Below are positions 63,853 to 64,000 of a stretch of 64,000 nt of DNA, one piece after another. Below the pieces are notes generated by a model that was not told the DNA's origin, did no database searches, and saw only the letters and a program-made list of their open reading frames with translations. Source of the stretch: Adiantum capillus-veneris (lineage: Eukaryota > Streptophyta > Polypodiopsida > Polypodiales > Pteridaceae); NCBI GenBank assembly GCA_014529385.2, contig CM043958.1:139824398-139888397 (forward strand). Reading direction: 5' to 3'. Numbering within the stretch: the first letter of the stretch is position 1; every line of letters starts with the position of its first letter. A program made the translations under genes and the position numbers.

Positions 63853-64000
63853 TTTATTTATTTTATTTATATGTATATACTCAGCTCCTCTTCACTTGGT
63901 TGTTAAATGGCACTAATCCTTTTTATGGATATTTTCATAAGGAGATTTCCCCTTTCTTGCCCAACATTAAGGCACGTTTCCTTTTGGGCCCAATTTCTAC

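Overview
This window looks like repeat-dense nuclear DNA from a land plant with a large genome. It holds several decayed Ty3/gypsy retrotransposons, two L1-type LINEs, Helitron-like termini, a pentatricopeptide (PPR) pseudogene and very long GA/CT, GT/CA and TA microsatellites. I found no intact host gene. The wording of the PPR remnant (blocks such as LVVMYAKC, NVVSWSALIAGYVQQG, TFACI) resembles the expanded PPR families of ferns. That is a weak inference from memory.

Layout, left to right. 1-3.36 kb is AT-rich with degenerate repeats. 3.36-7.79 kb is a plus-strand chromovirus-like Ty3 element (gag-PR-RT-RNase H), cut off before integrase. It abuts 7.79-10.70 kb, a minus-strand Tat-type fragment ('D'). 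10.70-12.69 kb is a decayed plus-strand LINE. 12.73-13.3 kb is a short LTR/PBS unit repeated in tandem, followed by about 120 bp of (TC)n.

13.99-32.92 kb is dominated by an unusual minus-strand Ty3 family. Element A runs right to left: LTR (32,915-31,142), a tRNA-Asp-type PBS, a leader, a gag-like ORF, capsid, zinc knuckles, protease, then RT-RNase H-integrase, and a 3' extension holding a second retropepsin-like domain. Its integrase carries two zinc-binding HHCC modules with identical spacing. Further left lies part of a related element B (leader, a 472-aa ORF, and a diverged copy of A's first gag-like domain). The leaders of both and the U3 of the LTR carry a recurring 24-bp perfect palindrome at regular distances of about 284 and 130 bp. 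This palindrome system, the doubled HHCC module and the doubled retropepsin are the most novel content here.

33-50.7 kb is a mosaic: LINE 3'-end debris, a G-run, mini-Helitrons carrying (GA)n, a duplicated PPR pseudogene (minus strand), a second LINE (39.5-42.8 kb), arrays of Helitron 5' ends, a tandem repeat of about 0.5 kb with embedded microsatellites, and a 1.1-kb Helitron-like element.

50.71-59.93 kb is a structurally complete plus-strand Tat-type element C with both LTRs, PBS, PPT, gag, PR, RT, a degenerate RNase H, an archaeal-type second RNase H, and integrase. It is flanked by CAAG, but its reading frames are broken by stops and a frameshift. D is a truncated, inverted relative of C. 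To its right are a hAT-like zinc-finger fragment (minus strand), a SINE-like unit, more mini-Helitrons with (CT)n, and an integrase C-terminal fragment E (minus strand).
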